From NCBI RefSeq assembly GCF_024124745.1, contig NZ_JAMXRU010000023.1:1-33380 (forward strand): a stretch of DNA of 33,380 nt, read 5' to 3'. The position numbers were made by a program, and so were the translations under genes. This document shows, in pieces, positions 8,123 through 17,405 of this stretch. The stretch is from Aeromicrobium sp. CnD17-E (lineage in GTDB: Bacteria; Actinomycetota; Actinomycetes; Propionibacteriales; Nocardioidaceae). Every line of letters starts with the position of its first letter. Within the stretch, counting starts at the first letter, position 1. Under the pieces are notes generated by a model. That model ran no database searches. It saw only the letters and a list, made by a program, of their open reading frames with translations, and was not told the DNA's origin.

Positions 8123-9144
8123 GCGCCGAGCGCCCCGAGGACCCCGAGAACCCTGAGAACCCTGAGAACCCTGGGCGCTCTGGGCACCCTGGGCAGCCGG
8201 ACCAGGCCGACGTGGTCGAGGCGTCGACGGCCGTCACGGTGGACGACGAGCACGACCTCGCCCCGATCGGCCCGGCGCCCACGCGGCGTCGGCGCCGTCG
8301 GCGTGCGGCGGCGTCGCCCGGACGTCGCCGCTCGGGCTGGCCGCTGCTGGCGCCGACGGTGCTGGTCCTGGCGGCTCTGACGCTCTGGCCGCTCGGGCTC
8401 CTGCTCTGGACCTCCCTGCGCCGCTCGTCGAGCACCGTCGGCGACGACACCTTCGTCGGCCTCGACAACCTGACGGGTCTGCTCGGCGACCGCGCGTGGT
8501 GGGTCGCCGTCTCGGTGACCCTGCTGCTCGTCGCGGTCGCCGTCGTCCTGCAGCTGGTCCTCGCCTCCGTCGTGGCGGCCAGCATCCGCCGGCTCCGCCT
8601 GCCGCTGGCCGTGGTGTCGGTCCTGCTGCTCGCACCGTTCGCGCTGCTGCCCGTCGTGACGGCCTCGGTGTGGCGCGACGCCGTCACCTCGGGTGTCGGT
8701 CCCGCGTGGTTCGGCTACGACGGCGGGTCGAGCGCGGTGGCGGCGTTCGCCGTGGTGTCGGCCGAGGTGTGGCGCGGCACGGGCGTGACGGCGGTGATCC
8801 TGCTCGTCGGACTGACGCGGGTCGACCGTCGGCTCATCGACTCGGCCGTGGCCGACGGTGCCACCTCGTGGCAGCGACTCCTGCGCGTCACCTGGCCCGC
8901 CGCTGCGCCGGCCGTGGCGGTCGCCGTCCTGTACCGCGCGACGGACGCGCTCCGGGCGCTGGAGGGTCCGCTGCTCGCGGCGCCCTCCGGCGGGGTGCGC
9001 ACCGTGCCCGTGCTGACGTGGGAGACGACGTTCGAGAGCTTCGAACGAGGTCTCGGAGCAGCCTCCGGCGTGCTGCTGCTGGTGCTGGCGGGCGTCGTGG
9101 CGGCCGTCCTCGTCGCCGTCCTCCGACCGGGGAGGCGCGCATGA
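8119..9144 (+). CDS. ABC transporter permease (SugA/MalF-like)
   Basis: A 341-residue membrane permease. It starts at GTG 8119, overlapping the binding-protein stop as GTGA; the open frame continues upstream but only as shadow sequence. The first 70 residues are unusual: a PENPENPENPG low-complexity stretch encoded by a 9-bp repeat, an acidic stretch, and a polybasic PTRRRRRRR patch just before the first membrane segment. The rest has about six hydrophobic segments. The cytoplasmic EAA-type loop, which contacts the ATPase, is recognisable as DSAVADGATSWQRLLRVTWP. It should pair with the permease at 9141. Confidence 0.85.
   Translation: MSAERPEDPENPENPENPGRSGHPGQPDQADVVEASTAVTVDDEHDLAPIGPAPTRRRRRRRAAASPGRRRSGWPLLAPTVLVLAALTLWPLGLLLWTSLRRSSSTVGDDTFVGLDNLTGLLGDRAWWVAVSVTLLLVAVAVVLQLVLASVVAASIRRLRLPLAVVSVLLLAPFALLPVVTASVWRDAVTSGVGPAWFGYDGGSSAVAAFAVVSAEVWRGTGVTAVILLVGLTRVDRRLIDSAVADGATSWQRLLRVTWPAAAPAVAVAVLYRATDALRALEGPLLAAPSGGVRTVPVLTWETTFESFERGLGAASGVLLLVLAGVVAAVLVAVLRPGRRA
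8141..8178 (+). repeat. In-frame 9-bp minisatellite coding for PEN repeats
   Basis: Short tandem copies of ccctgagaa or close variants encode repeated Pro-Glu-Asn, followed by decayed copies (ccctgggc). The period is a multiple of three, so copy-number changes keep the permease in frame. Confidence 0.7.
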
Positions 9145-10109
9145 ACCCCACCGTCCGCTCCCGGCTGTGGGCCGCTGGCACCGCGTTCGTCGTCGGCTTC
9201 GTGCTGGCCAACGTCGGCGTCCTCGTCGTCACGGGCGCCGACCGCTGGCTCTGGGTCGCCGTCGCGGCCGTCCTCATGGGCACGGGCGCCGTCGGCGTGC
9301 TCGTCGCCGACACGCGTCGTCGGCTGTCGCTCTGGGCGGTTCTCGGGCTCGAGCTGGCCGTGGTCGGCACCGTCGCGCCTCTGTGGTGGACCGCGGCCGT
9401 CGCCCTCACCCCGTCGGGCACGACGGCGACGTCGATGCTGCCGTCGAGCCCGCGCTGGTCCGTCCTCGGCGACGCTCTGCGGCGCGACGACGTGCGCGAG
9501 GCCGCGCTGACCAGCGTCGTCGTCGCCACCGCGGCCACCGTCGTCGCCATGCTCGTCGCTGTTCCAGCGGCGTACGCGCTGGCGCGTCGTCGGGTGCGCG
9601 GCGGGCGGGCGGTGCCCGTCGTCGTGGTGGGGGTCCTGCTCCTGCCCCTGGTCGCGTTCGCCGGACCGTGGTCGGACACGGCCGACGCCCTCGGTCTGCT
9701 CGGCTCCCGCTGGGCGGTCGCACCCGTCCTGCTGCTCGTCGCCGTGCCACTGGCCGTGTTCCTCAGCATCCCCGTCCTGCGCGACGCCCCGTGGTCGCTG
9801 CGCGACTCGATCCGCAGCGACGGCGCCGACCGTCGGCAGGAGCTGCGCGCGTTCGCCGTGCCGGTGCTGCTGCCCGACCTGCTCGTCGTCGGCGCGCTCG
9901 TGTGGGTGCTGTCGGCCCAGGACGTGGTGCTCGGGGCCGCCCTCGGGCCCACGCCCGACGCCCGCACGCTGCCCGCCACCCTGCTGCTCGGGCAGGTGCC
10001 GCCCGCGCAGGCCGCGGCGGTCGGACTGCTGTGGCTGCTGCCCGTGATCGTCCTCGTCGCGGTCGCGCCCCGCCGCGTCCGCCGCCTGATCGGAAGGGAC
10101 CACCCATGA
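9141..10109 (+). CDS. ABC transporter permease (SugB/MalG-like), divergent
   Basis: A 322-residue membrane protein with several strongly hydrophobic segments, starting at an ATG that overlaps the previous stop (ATGA). Position and topology make it the second permease. The expected EAA loop is poorly conserved, reading DSIRSDGADRRQELRAFAVP rather than EAA---DGA-----F--I-LP with a hydrophobic ending. The ATPase it should contact also lacks several motifs, so the pair may have drifted together. The N-terminal segments (ANVGVLVVTG, WLWVAVAAVLMGTG) look like extra membrane helices. The permease call depends partly on context. Confidence 0.7.
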   Translation: MNPTVRSRLWAAGTAFVVGFVLANVGVLVVTGADRWLWVAVAAVLMGTGAVGVLVADTRRRLSLWAVLGLELAVVGTVAPLWWTAAVALTPSGTTATSMLPSSPRWSVLGDALRRDDVREAALTSVVVATAATVVAMLVAVPAAYALARRRVRGGRAVPVVVVGVLLLPLVAFAGPWSDTADALGLLGSRWAVAPVLLLVAVPLAVFLSIPVLRDAPWSLRDSIRSDGADRRQELRAFAVPVLLPDLLVVGALVWVLSAQDVVLGAALGPTPDARTLPATLLLGQVPPAQAAAVGLLWLLPVIVLVAVAPRRVRRLIGRDHP

Positions 10110-11317
10110 CCTCGATGGAGCTGAGGGGCGTACGCCTGGACGCCCTCGACGGCACGCCGCTGCTCGACGGGCTCGACCTCGTGGTGCCCGACGGCAGCAC
10201 GACCGCCCTCTGCGGCCCGGCCGGTGCCGGCAAGTCGGCCGTGCTCCGGGTGCTCGTGGGCTTGGAGGAGCAGACCGAGGGCGACGTGCTGCTCGACGAC
10301 ATCGTCGTCAACGCGGTCGGTCCGCGCGACCGCGACCTCGCACTCGTGCTCCAGGACTACGTGCTCCACCCCCACCTCGACGTCCACGACAACCTGGCCT
10401 TCGCAACCCGGCTGCGCCGCGGGCACGACAAGGTGGCGCTCGCGGAACGGATCGACGAGGTCGCCGCCTTCCTCGCGCTCGACTCGCTCCTCGACGCCAA
10501 GCCCGCCGAGCTCGAGCCGGCGCAGCGTCAGCGCGTCGCCATCGGCCGTGCGCTCGTGCGCGACGCCCTGGGCTACCTCTTCGACGACCCGTTCAGCGCG
10601 CAGGCCGACCGGGTGCGCACCCACGTCCGCTCGGTCACCCTGCAGTGGCAGCGCGACGAGGGTCGGACGTCGCTGTTCACGACGTCGCGCCCCGACGAGG
10701 CGCTCACCCTCGCCGACCGCGTGGCCGTCATGCACCGCGGCGTCGTCCACCAGACGGGCACGCCCGACGAGGTCTACGCCGACCCGGCCGACCTCTTCGT
10801 CGCCGCCTTCCTCGGACAGCCCGCGATGAACCTGCTGCCGGCCTCCGTGGAGGACGACCGTCTCGTGACGCCGGTCCTGAGCATCCCGCTCGACGCCGCG
10901 TCGCGGCAGGCCTTGGGCGAGCGCAGCCACGTCGTCGTGGGGGTGCGCCCCGAGCACTGCGAGGAGGCGGCTCCCGCTGCCGCTGCGGCCCCGACCGACG
11001 CACCCCTGACCGCCGGAGCGATCGCGGCCCAGGCCGAGGCCGAGAGCAAGGTCGAGGTCGTCGGAGAGGTCGACGACGTCGAGTGGCGCGGCGGCACGCA
11101 GCTCGTCTACGTCGGCTACGACCTTGACGACGACGTCCAGGCGATGCTCGAGGACGTCGAGGACGAGCTCGACTTCGACCTCTTCCAGAACTTCTTCGTC
11201 GCCGAGCTGCCGGCAGCGGACCGCCGCCGGGCGGGCGACACGGTGCGCCTGGCCGTTCCGCGGTCGCAGGTGCTCGTGTTCGACGTCGCGACCGGCGCGC
11301 GCCTGCGCACGTCGTGA
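10106..11317 (+). CDS. ABC transporter ATP-binding protein (SugC/UgpC-like) with degraded catalytic motifs
   Basis: A 403-residue MalK/UgpC-type subunit: nucleotide-binding domain (about 1-235) and a C-terminal TOBE-type regulatory domain with an acidic insertion (DDDVQAMLEDVEDELDFD). Walker A is GPAGAGKS (37-44) and the Q-loop Gln83 is kept. Other motifs are altered. The signature LSGGQ is LEPAQ (136-140). Walker B ends FDDP, with Asp161 where the catalytic Glu should be. The D-loop LD is gone (PFSAQADR), and the H-loop His is Ser194 (LFTTSRPDEA). Flanking family sequence is well kept (KPAE before, RQRVAIGRALVRD after), so a frameshift does not explain this. The start overlaps the previous stop as ATGA. 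ATP binding looks possible; normal hydrolysis is doubtful. Confidence 0.88.
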   Translation: MTSMELRGVRLDALDGTPLLDGLDLVVPDGSTTALCGPAGAGKSAVLRVLVGLEEQTEGDVLLDDIVVNAVGPRDRDLALVLQDYVLHPHLDVHDNLAFATRLRRGHDKVALAERIDEVAAFLALDSLLDAKPAELEPAQRQRVAIGRALVRDALGYLFDDPFSAQADRVRTHVRSVTLQWQRDEGRTSLFTTSRPDEALTLADRVAVMHRGVVHQTGTPDEVYADPADLFVAAFLGQPAMNLLPASVEDDRLVTPVLSIPLDAASRQALGERSHVVVGVRPEHCEEAAPAAAAAPTDAPLTAGAIAAQAEAESKVEVVGEVDDVEWRGGTQLVYVGYDLDDDVQAMLEDVEDELDFDLFQNFFVAELPAADRRRAGDTVRLAVPRSQVLVFDVATGARLRTS

Positions 11318-12660
11318 CCGCGCGCCTCGGGGCCGTCGCGCGCTCCGTCCCGTTCCTCTGGGCCCTGCTGTGCACGGCCGCCTACACGACGCTGTCGCTG
11401 CTGCGGTTCCGCCGCTTCGACCCCACCTCCTGGGACAACGCGATCTTCGAGCAGGCGATCCGCGGCTACGCGCACCTCGGGCTGCCGATCGTCGACATCA
11501 AGGGTCCGGGCTTCAACATCCTCGGCGACCACTTCTCGCCGATCACGGCGCTCGTGGCGCCGTTCTACCGGCTGTGGCCGTCGGCGCAGACCCTGCTCGT
11601 CGCGCAGGCTGTCCTGATCGGGCTGTCGGTGCTGGTGGTCTCCCGGCTCGCGGTGCGGCACGCCGGCCCGTGGGCGGGGGCGATGCTCTCCGTCGCCTAC
11701 GGCATCTCCTTCGGCATCGCCTCGGCCGTGCAGTCGGACTTCCACGAGGTCGCGTTCGGTGCCCCGCTGCTCGCGCTGGCCGGCTCGGCGTACCTCGACC
11801 GCCGGTGGAACGCCGTCGTCGGCTGGTCGTTGCCGCTCCTGCTCGTCAAGGAGGACATGGGCGCCACGGTGCTCGTCATCGGGCTCGTGCTGATGCTCGC
11901 CGGCGAGCGTCGCCGCGGCACCCTGCTCGCGGCGGCGGGCGTGGTCGGTGCGGCGCTCGTCGTGCTCGTCGTGCTGCCGTCGGTGAACCCCGGCGGCGTC
12001 TACGACTACGCGTCCAGCGTCGGGGGAGACCGCGGCGTGGTCGCGACCCTCTTCGACGAGCCGGGGCGCAAGGCCCTCACGGTGCTGGTGACGCTCGCGG
12101 TGACGGGTCTCGCGGCGCTCGGCTCGCCCTGGATCCTGCTCGTCCTGCCGACGTTCGCCTGGCGCTTCGTCGGCGACAACCCGTACTACTGGGGCACCGA
12201 CTGGCACTACTCGCTGCTCCTCATGCCGATCGTGTTCGTCGCGGCCGTCGACACCATGCGGCGCTACCCGCCCGTGCGGTGGACGGCGGTGCCCGCTCTC
12301 GTCGTGTCGCTCGCCCTGCTCCCGTCGACGCCGCTGTGGGCGCTGACCCAGGGGGAGACGTACGAGGTGCCCGACCGGGCAGCGGTCGCGCAGCGTGTGG
12401 TCGACATGGTGCCCGAGGGCGCGTCGGTCGTGACCGACATCGGCGTCATCACCCACCTCGCCACGGACCACGACGTGTACTGGCTCGGCACGGTCGGCAC
12501 CGCCCCGCTCCCCGAGGGCGACCCGGACTACGTCCTCCTCGACCAGTGGGCCGGCGTCGGCTCGCCCCCGGACGCCCGCACCTGGGCCGAGCAGACCTTC
12601 GGCGGCACGTGGGTGACGGTCTGGGACGCCGACGGCTACCAGCTCGCCCGCCGCGCCTGA
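11314..12660 (+). CDS. DUF2079 polytopic membrane protein
   Basis: A 448-residue membrane protein with about ten hydrophobic segments. Family-like motifs are visible: DPTSWDNAIFEQAIRGYAHLG near residue 35-55, GDHFSPITALVAPFYRL, SDFHEVAFGAPLLALA, a charged KEDMG loop, and NPYYWGTDWHYSLLLMP. A C-terminal soluble segment of about 110 residues (from QGETYEVPDRAAV) resembles the periplasmic part of GT-C-like proteins. DUF2079 proteins are suspected to be GT-C-type glycosyltransferases, but no reaction is proven. It starts at GTG 11314, overlapping the ATPase stop as GTGA, so it is the fifth gene of the transporter operon and is probably functionally linked to it. Stop TGA is at 12658-12660. Confidence 0.85.
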   Translation: MTARLGAVARSVPFLWALLCTAAYTTLSLLRFRRFDPTSWDNAIFEQAIRGYAHLGLPIVDIKGPGFNILGDHFSPITALVAPFYRLWPSAQTLLVAQAVLIGLSVLVVSRLAVRHAGPWAGAMLSVAYGISFGIASAVQSDFHEVAFGAPLLALAGSAYLDRRWNAVVGWSLPLLLVKEDMGATVLVIGLVLMLAGERRRGTLLAAAGVVGAALVVLVVLPSVNPGGVYDYASSVGGDRGVVATLFDEPGRKALTVLVTLAVTGLAALGSPWILLVLPTFAWRFVGDNPYYWGTDWHYSLLLMPIVFVAAVDTMRRYPPVRWTAVPALVVSLALLPSTPLWALTQGETYEVPDRAAVAQRVVDMVPEGASVVTDIGVITHLATDHDVYWLGTVGTAPLPEGDPDYVLLDQWAGVGSPPDARTWAEQTFGGTWVTVWDADGYQLARRA

Positions 12661-12667
12661 GCGCGGC

Positions 12668-12977
12668 ACCGCTGGTCGAGTAGGCCGACCGGCGACGAAG
12701 GAGCTCGGTCGGGCGTATCGAGACCACTCTGGGTCGTCGCTGGGGGTTGGTCCGCGCTGAGCCGTTGCCGGGTGGTCTCGATACGTCAGGACGTCGCAAG
12801 CTCGTCCTGACTACTCGACCAGCGGGAGGTTTCGCTGGACGAGTGCCTCCACGAGCGCCAGCGAGGGGAGGTGCTGGAGCCGTCGCGGCTACGCCCCCAC
12901 TGCGACGGCTCCATCGCAGCCGCGGCGTTCGTTCCTCACGCGCGGCGCCTACTCGACCGGCGGGAACCCTTCGCTGG
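12668..12977. repeat. Second locus of the palindromic repeat family, rearranged
   Basis: This 300-bp gap between the DUF2079 gene and fumC is filled with pieces of the family seen at 4695. There is gctggtcgagta at 12670, gtatcgagaccact at 12715-12728, a conserved linker, gtggtctcgatac at 12772-12784, ctactcgaccagcggg at 12810, and gcctccacgagcgccagcgaggg at 12844. The first half of the central unit contains its own hairpin (gtcaggacg / cgtcctgac, about 12785-12810). A further hairpin with gagccgtcg / cgacggctc follows. The last piece, ctactcgaccggcggg with tcgctggtca, runs into the fumC stop codon. No gene is seen. Confidence 0.82.
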
Positions 12978-14375
12978 TCAGGGGTGGGTCATGCTCATGA
13001 CGTCGAGGGCGGCGTCGAGCTCGGCCTCGGTGAGGTCGCCGCGCTCGACGTACCCGTCCTCGACCACGACCTCGCGGATCGTCTTGCGCTCCTTGACGGC
13101 CTTCTTCGCGACCTTCGCGGCGTTCTCGTAGCCGATGTGGCGGTTGAGGGGCGTCACGACCGAGGGGCTCGACTCGGCCAGCTCGAGGCAGCGCTCGACG
13201 TTGGCGGTGATGCCGTCGACGCACCGGTCGGCGAGCACGCGCGTCGTGTTGCCGAGCAGCCGGATCGACTCCAGGACGTTGCGGCCGATGACCGGCAGCT
13301 GGACGTTCAGCTCGAACGACCCCGACGCGCCGGCGTAGGTGATGGTCGCGTCGTTGCCGATGACCTGCGCGCAGACCATGAGCGTCGCCTCCGGCAGGAC
13401 GGGGTTCACCTTGCCGGGCATGATGCTCGACCCGGGCTGCAGGTCGGGCAGGTTGATCTCGCCCAGGCCGGTGCGCGGCCCCGAGCCCATCCAGCGCAGG
13501 TCGTTGCAGATCTTCGTGAGGCTGACCGCGACCGTGCGCAGCGCGCCGGAGAGCTCGACGATCCCGTCGCGCGCGCCCTGTGCCTCGAAGTGGTCGGTGG
13601 CCTCGGTGATCGGCAGGCCGGTGTCGGCGGCGAGGATCTCGATGACGCGCTGCGGGAAGCCGGCGGGCGTGTTGATGCCGGTGCCGACGGCCGTGCCGCC
13701 GAGCGGGACCTCGGCGGCCGACGGCAGCGCACGCTCGACGCGGGCGACGCCCTTGCGCACCTGCGCGGCGTACCCGGCGAACTCCTGGCCGAGCGTCACG
13801 GGCGTGGCGTCCATCAGGTGCGTGCGGCCCGACTTGACGACCTCGGCGAACTCCTCGGCCTTGCGCTCGAGCGACTGCGCGAGGTGGTCGAGGTCGGGCA
13901 GCAGCTGGTTGACGGTGGAGGCGGTGGCGGCCACGTGGATCGACGTCGGGAACACGTCGTTGCTCGACTGCGACGCGTTGACGTGGTCGTTCGGGTGCAC
14001 GTCGCGACCGAGCGAACGGGTCGCGAGCGTGGCGATGACCTCGTTGGTGTTCATGTTGCTCGACGTGCCGGAGCCGGTCTGGAAGACGTCGATGGGGAAG
14101 TGCGCGTCGTGGGCGCCGGTCGCCACCTCCTGTGCGGCCGCGACGATCGCGTCGGCGAGGTCGCCGTCGAGGATGCCGAGCTCGGCGTTCGCGCGGGCGC
14201 AGGCGGCCTTGATCTGCGCGAGCGCCTTGATCTGGGCCGGCTCGATCGGGGTGCCGGAGATGGGGAAGTTCTCGACCGCGCGCTGCGTCTGGGCCCGCCA
14301 GAGAGCGTCGGCAGGGACCCTCACCTCGCCCATGGTGTCGTGCTCGATGCGCCAGGCCGTGTCGTTCTCGCTCAT
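12978..14375 (-). CDS. fumC: Class II fumarate hydratase
   Basis: A 465-residue oxygen-stable fumarase, converting fumarate to L-malate in the TCA cycle as a cytosolic homotetramer. The superfamily signature [11 protein letters not shown] around residues 315-325 holds the catalytic serine loop. The substrate-binding pieces [28 protein letters not shown] and [11 protein letters not shown] are intact. Length is normal. The ATG start is supported by TAGCGT 6 nt upstream. The stop codon overlaps the edge of the repeat locus. It lies downstream of, and in the same direction as, a class I fumarase but has its own promoter signal. Corresponds in position to Rv1098c. Confidence 0.96.
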   Translation of the reverse strand: MSENDTAWRIEHDTMGEVRVPADALWRAQTQRAVENFPISGTPIEPAQIKALAQIKAACARANAELGILDGDLADAIVAAAQEVATGAHDAHFPIDVFQTGSGTSSNMNTNEVIATLATRSLGRDVHPNDHVNASQSSNDVFPTSIHVAATASTVNQLLPDLDHLAQSLERKAEEFAEVVKSGRTHLMDATPVTLGQEFAGYAAQVRKGVARVERALPSAAEVPLGGTAVGTGINTPAGFPQRVIEILAADTGLPITEATDHFEAQGARDGIVELSGALRTVAVSLTKICNDLRWMGSGPRTGLGEINLPDLQPGSSIMPGKVNPVLPEATLMVCAQVIGNDATITYAGASGSFELNVQLPVIGRNVLESIRLLGNTTRVLADRCVDGITANVERCLELAESSPSVVTPLNRHIGYENAAKVAKKAVKERKTIREVVVEDGYVERGDLTEAELDAALDVMSMTHP

Positions 14376-14381
14376 GCCCCC

Positions 14382-14387
14382 ACGCTA
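14382..14387 (-). promoter_or_regulatory. -10 box of a probable leaderless promoter for fumC
   Basis: TAGCGT on the minus strand, 6 nt before the ATG at 14375. Its presence argues that fumC can be transcribed independently of the class I fumarase gene. Confidence 0.55.
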
Positions 14388-14421
14388 GCGCGAGCCGGCC
14401 GGACGGCGACCCGGCCGCCCA

Positions 14422-14488
14422 CCCGCTGAGCGTGACGTTCGCGGGCCGGATCCGCGCCATCCACCCCGCGAACGTCACGCTCAGCGGG
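14422..14488 (-). terminator. Perfect 24-bp inverted repeat between the two fumarase genes
   Basis: Arms 14422-14445 and 14465-14488 are perfectly complementary (core gagcgtgacgttcgcggg) around a 19-nt loop. It starts 26 nt past the class I fumarase stop on the minus strand and ends 34 nt before the fumC -10. It fits a factor-independent terminator without a T-tract, or a small interspersed palindrome. Confidence 0.6.
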
Positions 14489-14514
14489 GTGGGGGGAGGA
14501 GGGGCGGTGCGGGT

Positions 14515-16215
<1,701 letters not shown>

Positions 16216-16221
16216 GGGCAG

Positions 16222-16227
16222 ACGATA
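16222..16227 (-). promoter_or_regulatory. -10 box of a probable leaderless promoter for the class I fumarase
   Basis: TATCGT on the minus strand, 6 nt before the GTG start at 16215. It overlaps the gap after the spermidine-synthase-like gene (stop at 16238). Confidence 0.5.
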
Positions 16228-16237
16228 GCGTCCGCGC

Positions 16238-16861
16238 TCAGCGCGCGCGGCCGGTCAGCACCCAGTAGTCCTCGGAGCGTCCCTGGAGGTCGACGGGGAC
16301 GGCGACCGCCCCGACGTCGTCGAGCAGGCCCGCGAGCCGTGCGCGCAGGGGCGCGGAGTCGGCCATCGACCACACGGCCAGGGTCCCGCCGGGCCGCAGC
16401 ACGCGGGCGGCGTCGGCGAGACCGTCGGCGGCGTAGACGGCGGCGTTCGTCTCGTGCACGAGGAAGTCGGGGCCGTTGTCGACGTCGAGCAGGACGGCGT
16501 CGAGGGAGGCGTCGGGCTGGGCGGCGACGACGTCGCGCACGTCGCCGACCTCGACCGTGCAGCGCGGGTCGTCGAGGACGGACGGGCCGGCTCCGGCTCC
16601 GGCGCGCACGGCAGCGACGACGTCGGCGTGCAGCTCGGCGACCACCAGGCGCTCGACGTCGCCGGCCAGGAGCGCCTGGGCCGTGTAGCCCAGGCCGAGC
16701 CCGCCGACGAGCACCTCGCGGGCGCCGAGGTCGAGGACGAGGTCGGCCAGGAGCCGCTCGCTGGAGGTCTCGACGTCGTCCATGACGAACACGCCGTTGA
16801 CCCGCAGCTCCGTGGCCCCGTCGGCCCGGACCCGCACCACCACCTCGCCTGGTTCGTCCAC
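16238..16861 (-). CDS. Spermidine-synthase-like class I SAM-fold protein
   Basis: A 207-residue protein with the Rossmann-type methyltransferase fold of the spermine/spermidine synthase superfamily. Motif I is [15 protein letters not shown]. The acidic residue after strand 2 lies in [11 protein letters not shown] motif similar to the active-site Asp loop reads [26 protein letters not shown] is the usual strand 5 region. It is shorter than true spermidine synthases (about 280 residues) and lacks a clear N-terminal tetramer domain, so the reaction is unassigned. The start is GTG, with TAGGGT 6 nt upstream. Confidence 0.75.
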   Translation of the reverse strand: MDEPGEVVVRVRADGATELRVNGVFVMDDVETSSERLLADLVLDLGAREVLVGGLGLGYTAQALLAGDVERLVVAELHADVVAAVRAGAGAGPSVLDDPRCTVEVGDVRDVVAAQPDASLDAVLLDVDNGPDFLVHETNAAVYAADGLADAARVLRPGGTLAVWSMADSAPLRARLAGLLDDVGAVAVPVDLQGRSEDYWVLTGRAR

Positions 16862-16867
16862 GTCAGG

Positions 16868-16873
16868 ACCCTA
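16868..16873 (-). promoter_or_regulatory. -10 box of a probable leaderless promoter for the spermidine-synthase-like gene
   Basis: TAGGGT on the minus strand, 6 nt before the GTG at 16861. Confidence 0.45.
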
Positions 16874-16876
16874 GCC

Positions 16877-16940
16877 AGTCCCCACGATTCGGAACACCAT
16901 CGCCCGTTCCGGGCGGGAGAACGGGCGACGACGTGCCGAA
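16877..16940. repeat. Short palindromic element, family B, copy 1
   Basis: Imperfect 22-bp inverted repeat, arms 16888-16909 and 16919-16940, sharing the core catcgcccgttc / gaacgggcga. It begins with agtccccacgattcgg, which is identical at copy 2 (17325). It lies between the spermidine-synthase-like gene and the VOC gene. Confidence 0.75.
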
Positions 16941-16957
16941 ACGTCGCGGGAGAGGCA

Positions 16958-16963
16958 TAGCGT
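16958..16963 (+). promoter_or_regulatory. -10 box of a probable leaderless promoter for the VOC gene
   Basis: TAGCGT followed by 6 nt and the ATG at 16970. The -35 region would fall in the right arm of palindrome copy 1. Confidence 0.5.
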
Positions 16964-16969
16964 CGGGTC

Positions 16970-17326
16970 ATGGCACACACCCACCACGGCATCGACTACA
17001 TCGAGATCCCGGCACCCGACCTCGCCGCCGCGCAGCAGTTCTACGGCGGCGCCTTCGGCTGGCGCTTCACCGACTACGGACCGGACTACGTCGGCATCCA
17101 GCGTGTCGAGGGGGAGGGCGAGGCGGGCGGCCTCGACCCCACCGGCACGCCGTCGACCACCGGGCCCCTCGTCCAGCTCTGGTCCGCCGACCTCGAGGCC
17201 ACGCGCGACGCCGTCGTCGAGGCCGGGGGCACGGTCGTCGACGACGTGTTCGCGTTCCCCGGCGGCCGCCGCTTCCACTTCACCGACCCCGCGGGCAATC
17301 GGCTCGGCGTCTGGAGCGACGCCTAG
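16970..17326 (+). CDS. VOC-family (glyoxalase/bleomycin-resistance-like) protein
   Basis: A 118-residue single-domain vicinal oxygen chelate protein. Visible parts: IDYIEIPAPDLAAAQQFYGGAFGW at the N-terminus (first beta-alpha-beta module), and VFAFPGGRRFHFTDPAGNRLGVW at the C-terminus (the FTDPAGN motif of the second module). Such proteins bind a metal between two modules and act as lyases, dioxygenases or binding proteins; the substrate cannot be told. The gene stands alone on the plus strand and is bracketed by two same-orientation copies of a short palindrome, the second beginning at the stop codon. This suggests a cassette-like insertion or a recent repeat spread. Confidence 0.88.
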   Translation: MAHTHHGIDYIEIPAPDLAAAQQFYGGAFGWRFTDYGPDYVGIQRVEGEGEAGGLDPTGTPSTTGPLVQLWSADLEATRDAVVEAGGTVVDDVFAFPGGRRFHFTDPAGNRLGVWSDA

Positions 17327-17388
17327 TCCCCACGATTCGGGACGTCATCGCCCGTTTCTTCGCCCGGAACGGGCGATGACGTTCCGAA
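17325..17388. repeat. Short palindromic element, family B, copy 2
   Basis: Arms 17336-17356 and 17368-17388 pair with a single mismatch (acgtcatcgcccgtt against aacgggcgatgacgt). It starts within the VOC stop codon and lies 18 nt before the end of the convergent hydrolase gene (17406), so it could also serve as a bidirectional terminator. Confidence 0.8.
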
Positions 17389-17405
17389 ACGGGGGGAAGG
17401 CGTGG

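Noticed and set aside
10106-11317. Frameshift or sequencing error explaining the missing ABC signature
   Set aside because: The frame is continuous and family-like residues sit directly on both sides of each altered motif, so single substitutions are the simpler reading.
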